In this document: positions 1 to 8,498 of the stretch, piece by piece
How positions within the stretch are numbered: position 1 is the first letter of the stretch
Layout: each line of letters starts with the position of its first letter
Assembly: GCA_004151065.3 (NCBI GenBank)
Contig: NWUY0300034098.1
Span: forward strand, 1-11,208
Source: Larix sibirica
Lineage: Eukaryota; Streptophyta; Pinopsida; Pinales; Pinaceae
Reading direction: 5' to 3'
Length of the DNA: 11,208 nucleotides
Position numbers and translations under genes: made by a program
Notes under the pieces: model-generated
The model's input: the letters and a program-made list of their open reading frames with translations, nothing else
What the model was told of the DNA's origin: nothing
The model's database searches: none

Positions 1-672
1 GGTTTACATGGTTAATTACATCAAGATCAACTCCCGTAGGAGGTACAATAATTACAATAGAATACAATAAGAATATCTTCCGAAGTTGCACAAAATCCAA
101 CATGGAATAGAGCAGCCAATGTTGTAGCTAGGCTCAACAGGATTTGGAGTGCCAAATGAGATAAATCCATATGGAGGTCAAAGATTTAATAGGCTTTGGC
201 ATCCTTAATAGATTCTGTAGCCCTTGAAAGATCTTTTGTAGATGATGCTCTATATGTGGTGACCATGAGATGATGTAAATGTTTTGTTGGCTCCTTGGAG
301 ACAAGGCTTTATGCGATCACCATCCCTGATATTGTGGATGTCGTTGCTCTAGACAACTTCAACTAGTCATCATTCTTATTGGGAGATCTTAAACCATAGT
401 TTGCTAATTTCATTAAGGGTGTCAATTTTGAATATTTAAGTGCTATTTGATTTATCAGAAAAGTGAATGAATATTGCACTGCACAGATTGCTATTATGTG
501 TGTTGATTGTTTTAATGTTGTGCATTGCACCCTGTACATCTGGAACCAATTAACTTATGTGTAGTGCTAGCAAGGTTTCCCTTGATCAAGGCTCACTTAG
601 GAGGGGAGTAGGACTAGGCCAAGAAGAGGTGGTGGTACAAAGTCCACCAAAGAGCCAGGTCTCCACAGGGGA

Positions 673-718
673 GAGGATGAAGATTAGAAGATTAAGAGGA
701 TGGAGATTAGAAGGTTAA
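673..718 (+). repeat. 23-bp purine-rich tandem repeat, two copies
   Basis: Units 673-695 and 696-718 differ at two positions, and a third degenerate start (GAAGAATGATGATGAG) follows at 719. The plus strand is almost pure purine plus T, within the motif GAGGATGNAGATTAGAAGNTTAA read in two parts. It looks like a simple minisatellite-type duplication in the intron, with no sign of a coding role. Confidence 0.8.
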
Positions 719-1166
719 GAAGAATGATGATGAGTGGGGGCCTAAAGTTATTAGTGATGATCTCTAGGCATTCTTGTGGCCCTATCAGCCCAAAGATATC
801 TGTTTTTATTATTCGGAACATTCATAGCAGAGATGCTTGGGGTTTAAGTCACCATGCCACTTGCCTCTTATTGTTTCATGATTGTAATTTTTCCTTTATA
901 TTGAAATTATATTCATCATAACTAAATTATAGTCATCTTTTATGATTATTTTTGGGATCTCTATAATCTCTTCTTACTAGTAGACTGGTTAGTATCTGCT
1001 GGAACATTAGCAGGGTTTGCTTTAGGCATATAATTTCAGACTTAACATTTTTTTTGGAAATGCTGCTTATAGTAACTTACAGCTGTTCTTCGTCTAAATT
1101 GCTGTACTATGAAGGACGTTTCAGAATTTTCATTTTTATATTCATGTGTTTGTATTTTTGCTCTCT

Positions 1167-1298
1167 AAAATCTCTGCTTTTCTGTTACTCAGAGATGACA
1201 TACATATTTTTAACATGTCCTTTAATACTCATAAAATCTCTGATTTTCTTGTACAAGGAAATTGCATACATATTTTAAACATGTCCTTTGATATTACA
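1167..1298 (+). repeat. Diverged 66-bp tandem duplication, two copies
   Basis: AAAATCTCTG at 1167 recurs at 1233. Both copies continue with a T-rich segment, then CATACATATTTT and AACATGTCCTTT at matching offsets. The copies differ by scattered substitutions and small indels, so the duplication is not recent. It lies in the presumed first intron. Confidence 0.75.
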
Positions 1299-1327
1299 CA
1301 CCCTGTTTAACACCCATTAAATCCTTT

Positions 1328-1560
1328 TTGACTTAATCATACTCCATTTTCAAAGCAGAAAATGTCTACAAGAATTACATAGCAAGTGCTTATAAAAGGC
1401 ACAGCTTGTCACAAAGCCTTTTTTATTGTGTTTGTTTAAACGTTGACTTAATTGGATTCCATTTTCACAGTAGAAGCTCTTTCTACAAGAATCACGAAGT
1501 GATAATCTCATAAATGGCAAAGAATGTCATAAAGACTATTTTATCATGTTCGTTTAAAGG
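1328..1560 (+). repeat. Diverged ~115-bp tandem duplication, two copies
   Basis: Copy 1 (1328-1442) and copy 2 (1443-1560) share, in the same order, TTGACTTAAT, TCCATTTTCA, a CTACAAGAAT(T/C)AC word, TCATAAA or TTATAAA, GTCA(C/T)AAAG, and a TGTTTGTTTAAA or TGTTCGTTTAAA end. Many substitutions separate them. The pair begins about 30 bp after the 66-bp duplication, so two independent duplications sit almost back to back. Confidence 0.75.
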
Positions 1561-2058
1561 TTTTCAGATAATACAGTTGTATTTGTACATCGCTGAGATG
1601 TTTTTCATCATGTGTCTCGGTCATTTTTCATGACACAATTCATTAGTAGTAACTGTGTAAATTGCTAAGCTTATTTTTTGTATGTCACTCAATCTACATT
1701 GCAGTGGATCATGAATAACATAGAGCTAATTACATGATAGGTTCCACTACAACATCATACTAGACAGCCTTCTATACAGTTCTATAATTGAGGCTAACTT
1801 CTTAATAAATATTTTGAGTTATGAGGCAAAAACCCCAGTATATTGTTTTGTTCCTCAAAAAATTGGTTAGTTCAATTACCATGGCAAGCTTGACAAATCT
1901 TGATATGTAATTTTTGAGGGGAGCTTGGATATGCGAGTATATTATTCTTGTACTGTTGGATATGTCTAGTATGCTATTTTGTACATCTATTTTATATTAG
2001 TTTTTCTATGTTAAAATATATCGAGTTAAAAAATTTGGCTGATTTCATCTCTCTACAG

Positions 2059-4044
2059 GGCATTCAAAAAAGATACGAAAACCAAAGCCTTGGAAACATT
2101 CAGAGCCGATCACACGAGCACAACTTAAACAAATGCGTGATGAGTTTTGGGACACAGCACCTCATTATGGTGGGCAGAAAGGTAGCATACATCTACACTC
2201 AAATGTGAGAGCTAGAGGTGTTAAGTTAGTTAGACAGCTGATGGGAGTTTCTTTACGAAGGTGCATTATTTTCGACAATGTTATTGCATGTTTGGATGTC
2301 TTTGCAAATGAGGTCGTTTAAAATGCTTTTAACAAAGGCTCTAGAAACATTGATGTCACAGTTCTTTTACTTTATCTCTTTGTTCATTTGTATCTCTTCA
2401 TGCTCACCTTAAACGCAAATATGTATGAGATGAAGGTTTAAACGGTTTGCCGTATTATATTGGAATAATCCAAGATGTGAAACTTGTTTAGTGTAAAAGG
2501 GATTGAATCCGCCTTTAACCTAACCACTAAGCTATATATTTGTCAAGATCACTATCTATATTTGCTTTTCAACATTGGCAAGGCATTCTGAAACTCACAT
2601 ATGGAGATCTTTTGAAATAGCTTTTCTGGACTCTTCATGTTTGTCATGCCTTTCCAATATTCTAACAGCATATATTCATCTTAACTCTGGATCTATCAAG
2701 CACTGAGAGGGATCAAATATCAAGGTGTAAATTTTTGGATTATTTAAGATGGACCTAGGTGCAGATGAAGATGGATAACAATATTTTTATGTAAATATAT
2801 CTATAGTATTTTTATTTATGTGTAAATTTGGATCTCTTTGCATCTCTGTATATAGTAGATTTTATATTTGCTGCACATATCAAATCTCTCTTTCATATAT
2901 AGATATATTTCTATTTCCAGCTGTATCTATATTTGGCTAACTTATAGTATATACTATTATTTGTTATAACTTATAAGTATTATATATTTTTTGAAGTCGA
3001 CATGTAAGCATTAACCATGTGACAAATATGACAACATCCCTATCATTATCGGGCTGTAGATGCACCTCACTACTTGGTGTAAAAAGAATTTGATGGTTTC
3101 AGCGTTTCCAGAATCAACTATCATGTGTGGTTATTTGGTTGGAAGGGTCTGGGTGAATCCTTTGAAGAGCCTACCTGAATCTTTATTTTTATTTCTGTTT
3201 GTATCTATATTTGGCTAACATATGGTATTGCTCTTATTTGTTATAATTATTGTATTTTTCTGAAGTTGACATGTAAGCGTTCCCCACATGACCAACGTGA
3301 CAACATCTCTATCATACCAGGCTGTAGACGCACCTCACTGCTCTTGGTGCAAAAATAATCTGATGGTTTTAGTGTTTTTCAGAATCAACTCTTTAGTGTG
3401 GTAATAATTTGGTGGGAAGGGGCTGGGTGAATCCTTTGAAAAGGTTACCTGAAGCTTGTTACAATTTTATTTTCTGCAGCTGTTTAACAAATCTTTTATA
3501 GAGTAAAGCCATGCACCTACCCCCAGAAAAAATGAATAATTTATCTCTGCAGCCTTTTAGCAAGTATTTCTTATAGGGTGAAGCTCTGCACTTACCTTAA
3601 GAAAATCTGAGGGTCATGTAGGATTTCAAACTGTTATTTAGTATGAAGCAAGTGGGTTTTGTGCACTCTCCTATTAGTCTTGAATGCCACAAGGACTTCT
3701 GTTGGGTGTCTCAAAGTTTGACCATTTTAATGGAATAATATTCTGCCACAATAGCTAACAAATTTGAAATTTCAGAGATTTGGGATGCCTTACGAGCAGC
3801 AGCTGAGGCTGACTTGGGACTGGCACGGGCAATAGTTGATAGTGCAGGCATAATTGTCACTAGTGAAGATATGACAACCTGTTATGACGAAAGAGGTAAA
3901 CGTTTGCTAGTTATTGGTATCTGTTCTCATTCTCGTATATTTTTATTTCAAAATCTTATTTCTAAAAAAATAATTTCAGGTGCAAAATACGATCTTCCAA
4001 AGTATGTCCTCACCGAGCCAACTAATCTTATAAAAGACGAGTAA
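2059..4044 (+). CDS. UBTD/DC-UbP-type ubiquitin-binding-domain protein (5'-partial, 3 exons)
   Basis: The coding exons are 2059-2181, 3776-3895 and 3980-4044 (TAA at 4042). Spliced, they give about 102 residues without interruption. The landmarks, in order, are a basic lead KKIRKPKPWK, then QMRDEFWDTAPHYGGQKEI, WDALRAAAEAD, AIVDSAG, CYDERG, KYDLPKYV and EPTNL. This is the N-terminal ubiquitin-binding domain of human UBTD1/UBTD2 (Pfam UBD family). Plant homologues are about 110-130 residues and lack the ubiquitin-like half found in animals, as here, where the protein ends eight residues after EPTNL begins. Only about ten N-terminal residues, expected to begin Met-Gly-Cys, should be missing; they lie in an upstream exon outside the window. 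Every intron is GT-AG and phase 1. In animals the family links E2/E3 enzymes to ubiquitin; the plant role is poorly known, so function is inferred only from the domain. The intact frame and splice sites argue for a functional gene rather than a retrocopy. Confidence 0.93.
2499..2540 (-). repeat. tRNA-like promoter relic, possible SINE fragment
   Basis: Read on the minus strand, this segment contains TAGCTTAGTGG, a perfect fit to the pol III A-box pattern TRGCNNAGTGG. It is followed by ATTCAATCC, one base off the B-box word GTTCAATCC. Only about 15 nt separate the boxes, about half the minimum in a real tRNA, so no anticodon arm can form and this is not a functional tRNA gene. A tRNA-derived SINE head with an internal deletion would explain it, but chance similarity cannot be ruled out. 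Confidence 0.3.
2923..3453 (+). repeat. Diverged ~278-bp tandem duplication, two copies
   Basis: Copy 1 spans about 2923-3180 and copy 2 about 3201-3453. Shared landmarks in order: GTATCTATATTTGGCTAAC, TATTTGTTATAA, GAAGT(C/T)GACATGTAAGC, TGACAACATC, GGCTGTAGA(T/C)GCACCTCACT, CTTGGTG, TGATGGTTT, CAGAATCAACT, GGGTGAATCCTTTGAA and TACCTGAA. The conserved ~210-bp core differs by substitutions and short indels. Neither copy holds an open frame. The unit could be an unrecognised short repeat family or a plain segmental duplication. It is intronic and transcribed with the gene. Confidence 0.88.
3473..3614 (+). repeat. Diverged 73-bp tandem duplication, two copies
   Basis: TCTGCAG at 3473 recurs at 3546. 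Each copy goes on with TTTA(A/G)CAA, a CTTTTATAG or TCTTATAGG word, GT(A/G)AAGC, TGCAC(C/T)TACC and a GAAAA tail. It begins 20 bp after the 278-bp duplication ends. The second copy stops about 160 bp before the exon at 3776. Confidence 0.75.
3896..3979 (+). other. Intron 3 of the UBTD-like gene: 84 nt, in frame, stop-free
   Basis: The donor is AGAG|GTAAAC after 3895 and the acceptor is AATTTCAG before 3980. Splicing rejoins G|GT to give the Gly of the conserved DERG-AKY segment. The intron is 84 nt, exactly 28 codons, and has no stop in the coding frame, so an unspliced message would stay open and insert 28 residues between DERG and AKY. At 84 nt it is close to the minimum size for plant introns, in contrast to its kilobase-scale neighbours. 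Confidence 0.92.
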
Positions 4045-4285
4045 TGGCACCGACAAGGCCCAACTCAGTGCATGCAAAGGAGTTTGATGTAACATATTCT
4101 GTAAAACACATTTACTTGTGAAAAGATTTCTTCTTCGGTTTTTTGTGACGTTTAAACTTTAAAGCAAAGATAAAACCCATTTGTTTCCTCGATCATGCAT
4201 CCTGTCAACCGGCCTGATATTTAGAGGCAAGTGAAATCTAATCATTTACTCGATCTTGAATCCATCTCTGCCAATGACATTTGCT

Positions 4286-4487
4286 TATCCATGCTTTCGC
4301 TGATAGACAATGTGGAATGGCACACCCATGCGAAAGAATCTTAAAAGATTCTTTTACATTGCTAGCTCAAGTAAGAACTGCCTTTGTATCCATGCTTTCT
4401 GTGATAGACAATGTGGAGTCGCATACTGACGTGGAAGAATCTTAAAAGATTCTTTTACATTGCTAGATCAAGTCAGAACTGCCTTTG
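4286..4487 (+). repeat. 101-bp tandem duplication, each unit with a hairpin
   Basis: Unit 1 (4286-4386) and unit 2 (4387-4487) start with TATCCATGCTTTC and end with CAAGT(A/C)AGAACTGCCTTTG, and are about 87% identical by eye. Each contains an inverted repeat. In unit 1 it is AAAGAATCTT-AA-AAGATTCTTT (4333-4354, 10-bp arms); in unit 2 it is AAGAATCTT-AA-AAGATTCTT (4435-4454, 9-bp arms). The hairpin and the 16-bp segment after it are the best-conserved part, while the stretch just before it varies. The pair probably lies in the 3' UTR. Confidence 0.9.
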
Positions 4488-4718
4488 CCTTAAAAGGTGC
4501 AGGATATTGGCAAAGGTGGAAAACAATCAGTACAGTGATTTCGGGTGCTGGTTTTTGTTGTTTTAGTATGCGGTTGCCTTCATACCTATTTGGCATCTCT
4601 TCTTTGATTGCAAGGTGATTTCTGCATTTTTTTCCATATTGTATCAAAAACCAAGTCGAGCAAAATGGATATACCTATATTTACAATTGTTGTGTTACGC
4701 TGAAAAAGTTATAATGAA

Positions 4719-4724
4719 AATAAA
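4719..4724 (+). terminator. AATAAA, candidate polyadenylation signal
   Basis: This is the first canonical AATAAA after the stop at 4042-4044, within an A-rich stretch. The motif is not required in plants, so this is only a plausible near-upstream element for the UBTD-like transcript. Confidence 0.35.
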
Positions 4725-4740
4725 AGAAATCAAAGCTACT

Positions 4741-5750
4741 TCCTTTTCTTCGAACACTGTTCTCTTTAATCTTAATGTGTGATTCTGAAGGAATATATTA
4801 TTGTATCTTGGTTTAAATTAATTATGTAGAGTAAAGAAATGTTAGTTCCTTTTTTCCACGAGGGATAGCCCATCTGACAAGTTATTCCTTTACCCTACTC
4901 CAATAAAAAATACTATGTAGTCTCTGTAAATGATATAGTATTGATTCAACATGGTTAGAGTAATACCCAAAATGTTCTGGTTGTCAGATTGTATAGAAAC
5001 ATTGAGGTTATCCTCGTCTTGCTTATTTATTTTGTATGATATAAATCAAAATTACAGATTTTTCAGTTATATGTATTAAGGATATTGAATGGATAGGAAG
5101 TGGGTGTGATGCTGCAATGTATTTTTAAATTGCGCTGTTAGTTTTTAGTGTTTAAATACTCTGGGCCCTAATTGAGTTTGATATTGAGATGCATTTACTT
5201 ATTTTTAATTTGTATTGTGCTGCTCAGTTATAAATCTATAATCTTTCTGTTTTGAACTCTTATTAGTATAGTATTTTCTCCTGTTTCAACTGAATTAATT
5301 GCAACTTGCGTCGACCGCAAATAAAAGATAGGTAGATAGCATAAAGGTTTATTTCCTTGAACAAAGTGTGAATATGCATGGGGTGATCTGGGAAACTGTT
5401 GATTGCTTTTTGCATGCACCTATAAAAATAGTGGCACCATCTGTACAGCCTCAATTACTAATAAAATCCTAATCTCTAATTAGCAAACTAAATTCTAATT
5501 AAGGGGTAAACTAATAAAACAATATAGTTAATTTATGAATTCATGGTCCCAGCAAAATATTTATCGGAAACCAAGTAAATTTGATTAAAACAATACAATA
5601 AATAATTACCAGGAACTATCAGATACTTATGAGGATAACACAAGTAATTTTTTACATAATCTGTAACCCAAATTAAGAATCTAATTTCAAAATACTCAAT
5701 AGGATGAGGAAGAAGACGTACCTATTAGAACTCACACTTACAGATATTTT
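4741..5750. other. AT-rich noncoding spacer
   Basis: I see no gene, repeat or recognisable element. Two overlapping minus-strand frames (5228-5419 and 5263-5454) are about 63 codons each, lack any familiar motif and read as chance. Short T-runs and A-runs dominate. Confidence 0.5.
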
Positions 5751-6595
5751 GTAGAAGCACATAGGTCCCTCCGGTTGGCAGCAATTGGGAAATCATGCGT
5801 GGGGGACCACTCTCCTCCCAACCAACCTCTTAGTCATGGCAACGAACATTGTTACTTGATATATTATCTCAAGAACATAATGTATGCAAAGTAATCATGT
5901 TCATCACCTTAACTGTCATTATTTACTAAAACTATATATAGTTGCAAATCATTATCATGATTAATTACTCCTTCATTTACGATGGGACAAGTCTTAGACA
6001 AACAACCCATGCCAATAAGATATTGTAAGACACCATGAATTGGATGAAAGCAAAACGTAAGCAAAACTACCAAAACACCATCATACAACGAAATTCTATC
6101 ATCATCCTATCATCATTATAACAACCTCAGAGAGCGTAAAATAACATGACATCCTCCTAAATACAATATACAATCTCCGAAAACATCTTCCTCATATCAA
6201 CCTCGAGAGTAGCATAGGGTAATAAACATAGCATAGCATATAAAAACATGATAAGAGGTAATGTAAGAGCCAAAGATTGTAGAGATTCCAATTAATGTCA
6301 ACGTAAAGTGCATCTCAAAATAACGGTTTATTATATGGGGATGCTCCTATTAAGTTGTCAGACCTTCAAGAAACTTCACCATTTGTTAGTTTATGTATTG
6401 AAACAATAATTTCATTCATCAAAATACCTCCTATTTCGTTCCTTTATTTGTATCCTTACAAGGCAAACTCCTTTTATTTATGTGTCATTCATTTAGTTAT
6501 TGATTATCCCTAAATTTTGTGAAAGGTAGTAGGTAATACTACATACCTCCTTTCCTTTCCATTGTATTTTAGCAACCGGAGGGGTGTGCTTGTAC
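5751..6595. repeat. Imperfect 23-27 bp inverted repeat bounding ~0.8 kb
   Basis: The left arm (5751-5777) reads GTAGAAGCACA, then a 4-nt indel, then CCCTCCGGTTG. The reverse complement of 6573-6595 reads GTACAAGCACA followed by CCCCTCCGGTTG. About 21 of 23 aligned bases match. The interior has no open frame, and from about 5990 to 6240 its plus strand is rich in A and C and poor in G. The arms could be termini of a non-autonomous element or two fragments of one repeat family in opposite orientation. I could not confirm target-site duplications. Confidence 0.45.
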
Positions 6596-6599
6596 CTAA

Positions 6600-8498
6600 A
6601 CTTTTGTGTATTGTTTGAACAATGATTTCATTATTAGATTTTTGATAAAGCTAGATGTTTTCTTTTTCGAATTTAAGAATATTAAAATCCCAATATACAA
6701 TATAGAACCCTAACATACTATTCTAATGGAGGTAATGAATGCTTGTCCTTGGTTTTATTAAATATGTTTTGAACCACTATTCTCATTCAGTGCATCTCTC
6801 TCCTTGTTGATGTTGATACAATCTCTTTCTTTCGTTTGTGTTAGTAAAAATTGCATGCTTTATTTCCTCTGAGATAGTTGTTTGATAATATTGGTTATAA
6901 TAATGATATTGAGATTATATGATTTGCTTGTGATTTTATTTTAAATTTTCAATGCCACTCTTCTCATTATTCACTTTTTAATGAATTTATTTTGAGAACA
7001 TTGATCTTATGTCAAGGATGCAATAATTCCACCTATTCATATCACGATGGTTGTAAAAGTGCATTTGGTACAATAACACTACTTGAAATGTAAATGGTCT
7101 TAGAGAAAACATCCAAGGTTTATTCCCACCATATACCCCAACTTTCGACTGTTCTCGTATACAAGGACTTCTTCTATATATTAATGTATTTGAATGCATG
7201 CTCTTTATCTTCTTTTAAAATGAAGGAGTCTAAGAAGGTGCCCTCACCTATTTATTCTTGTAACTTTTGTGTATTAAAGATTTGTAACTCCAAGTTTATG
7301 GATAACTACCTCTGTGTCAAGCAAGGATTTATACGAGGTTGGTATACACCATACATTCATATTGGAGCATTCTCTTATTGCTTGGAAGGGCGATGACTCC
7401 AAATCTTGCAAATTGAGGTTAGGATGGATCAACAAGGGGAGTAATACAATAGTAAAATTGGTAAATCTATTAAGAGGCTATAGGGTTGTTGAGTTAGAGA
7501 TAAATAGCTGAGTTAGAGGGGGAGTTGAGAGACTATTATGAAGGGCATATTGCCTTGTTGGATGGAGACTTATAGGCTAGCATTAAAAGCAACAAGACAA
7601 TCAATAGATCAATGATGGAATATGCAGTGATATTCAATATCATTATATTATGTAGTCATCATTAATTGGAAACCAAATGATTAAATATCGTTCAAAAACC
7701 CATGATTGTGTGATTATCTTCATTACCATAATGTTATGAAGTAGAATAAATTCTTGATACAAGGTTTATAGGGAAAACTGGAATCAGATACAACATAGCC
7801 AGAGATCAATCAATAGTACTGCTAAGAGTTGTTGCTCAATCCAACATAAATTCATACATGAAGAGACCATGTCCCTTGCAGGATTAAGCACAATGAGATA
7901 ACATCTAACCCTAATTGGCTGTTGAAGATCATTGTCCAATGATAATTAAGAGATTTAGATGGTTAAAATGTTATTTCTATTTTTTATAAGAAATGCCCAT
8001 CTTAGATGAAATATATAAGGTAGCAAGACAAGGTGCAAAACTCTAACAATGCCACCAATACAAATCCAACTGCATGATGAATAAAATCCAAATAACAATT
8101 ATAGCAATTGGATGTTTGGATAGGTTGTTTGAATTCTAAGAAGGATTGAATTGCATCTTTAGAACAAAGAAAAATATCAAAATGCTTTCAGAAAGATATG
8201 TAATTGCCACTATAGAACTTGGTACTAAAACATTTTATTAGCTGGAAGGGCGTAGATTGTGTCTTGGTAAATCACTTGCTGTTCTAACTCATTAACATCT
8301 GATCTTCTTACTACATTACTCCTATTGCATTTCCCCCTTCCACATTGTATAATGGAGGAAGTCTGTCCCTAATCAAGATATGGACGATGGTTCCTTGAAA
8401 ATCATTTTCCTTGACATTCAGGTCCAAATATTTGAATCTTGGCAATTTCATATTGTTTTGAGAAATGCATTCATAGTTGTTTCTTTATGTTGATGTTT
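6600..8498. other. Noncoding region, no supported gene
   Basis: The longest open frames (7094-7396 and 7314-7511 on plus, 6987-7199 on minus) overlap one another, show no known motif and begin or end arbitrarily, so I do not call them. A minus-strand run of about 57 codons between 8494 and 8324 (with LPRFKYLDL and RDRLPPLYNVEG in it) is somewhat protein-like but unrecognised. GAGTTAGAGGGGGAGTTGAGA at 7491-7535 resembles a retrotransposon polypurine tract, without supporting coding sequence upstream. Confidence 0.4.

Larger units (their letters stand above)
1..2058 (+). other. 3' part of first intron of the UBTD-like gene
   Basis: No supported exon lies here. The exon at 2059 begins in phase 1 behind a good acceptor: a CTGAT branch-like word around 2037-2042, then a pyrimidine tract and CTACAG. 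Plant members of the family begin with a short Met-Gly-Cys exon of about ten codons. No ATG-GG(N)-TG(Y) start exists on the plus strand between 1 and 2058, so that exon is inferred to lie upstream of the window and this intron to exceed 2 kb. The stretch is AT-rich, with three local tandem duplications (673, 1167 and 1328). Small ORFs at 700-921 and 1054-1278 look like chance open frames in intron sequence. Alternatively, part of this could be 5' flank with an unrecognised noncoding first exon. Confidence 0.6.
2182..3775 (+). other. Intron 2 of the UBTD-like gene (1594 nt)
   Basis: The donor is AAAG|GTAGC after 2181 and the acceptor is AATTTCAG before 3776. The split codon is G|AG, giving Glu in the K-E-I-W junction conserved in the family. 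Reading through the donor would add 46 unrelated residues and stop at 2319-2321, so retention would truncate the protein in mid-domain. The intron carries a tRNA-like relic near 2499 and two tandem duplications (2923-3453 and 3473-3614), which make up about 40% of its length. Confidence 0.9.
4045..4740 (+). other. Probable 3' UTR of the UBTD-like gene
   Basis: The region after the TAA stop has no open frame. The first canonical AATAAA is at 4719-4724. T/G-rich stretches such as TTTTTGTTGTTTTAG (around 4552-4566) resemble plant far-upstream polyadenylation elements. If the transcript ends shortly after 4724, the UTR is about 0.7 kb and contains the duplicated hairpin unit at 4286-4487. Plant poly(A) signals are loose, so the true end could be earlier or later. 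Confidence 0.45.

Noticed and set aside
193-552. A plus-strand frame that reads as protein-like (e.g. SLETRLYAITIPDIVDVVAL, FIKGVNFEYLSAI) with four in-frame stops, possibly a decayed gag-like or host pseudogene.
   Set aside because: Four stops in about 120 codons is close to chance for this composition and I recognise no family. A translated search of 193-552 would settle it.
1948-2208. 86-codon plus-strand frame.
   Set aside because: It overlaps exon 2 in another frame; the UBTD family match fixes the true frame.
2133-2321. Frame starting at the internal ATG of exon 2 and running into intron 2.
   Set aside because: The first part is the real exon, but the extension past 2181 is intron read-through with no family similarity.
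3814-4044. 76-codon frame spanning exon 3, intron 3 and exon 4.
   Set aside because: Not a separate gene: it starts at a TTG inside exon 3 and reads through the 84-nt intron. Conservation of the DERG-AKY junction shows the intron is normally removed.
5228-5454. Two overlapping minus-strand frames of 63 codons.
   Set aside because: No motif or family resemblance, and no start context or neighbouring exon.
6987-7511. Frames of 65-100 codons on both strands.
   Set aside because: They overlap each other and have unrecognisable products, ordinary for an AT-rich intergenic region.
7491-7535. Polypurine-tract-like GAGTTAGAGGGGGAGTTGAGA.
   Set aside because: No pol coding sequence upstream and no LTR start can be defined downstream.
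8324-8494. Minus-strand 57-codon run with LPRFKYLDL and RDRLPPLYNVEG.
   Set aside because: Somewhat protein-like, and just left of the LTR, where displaced PLE sequence might lie, but it matches no PLE motif or other family I know. A translated search would be decisive.
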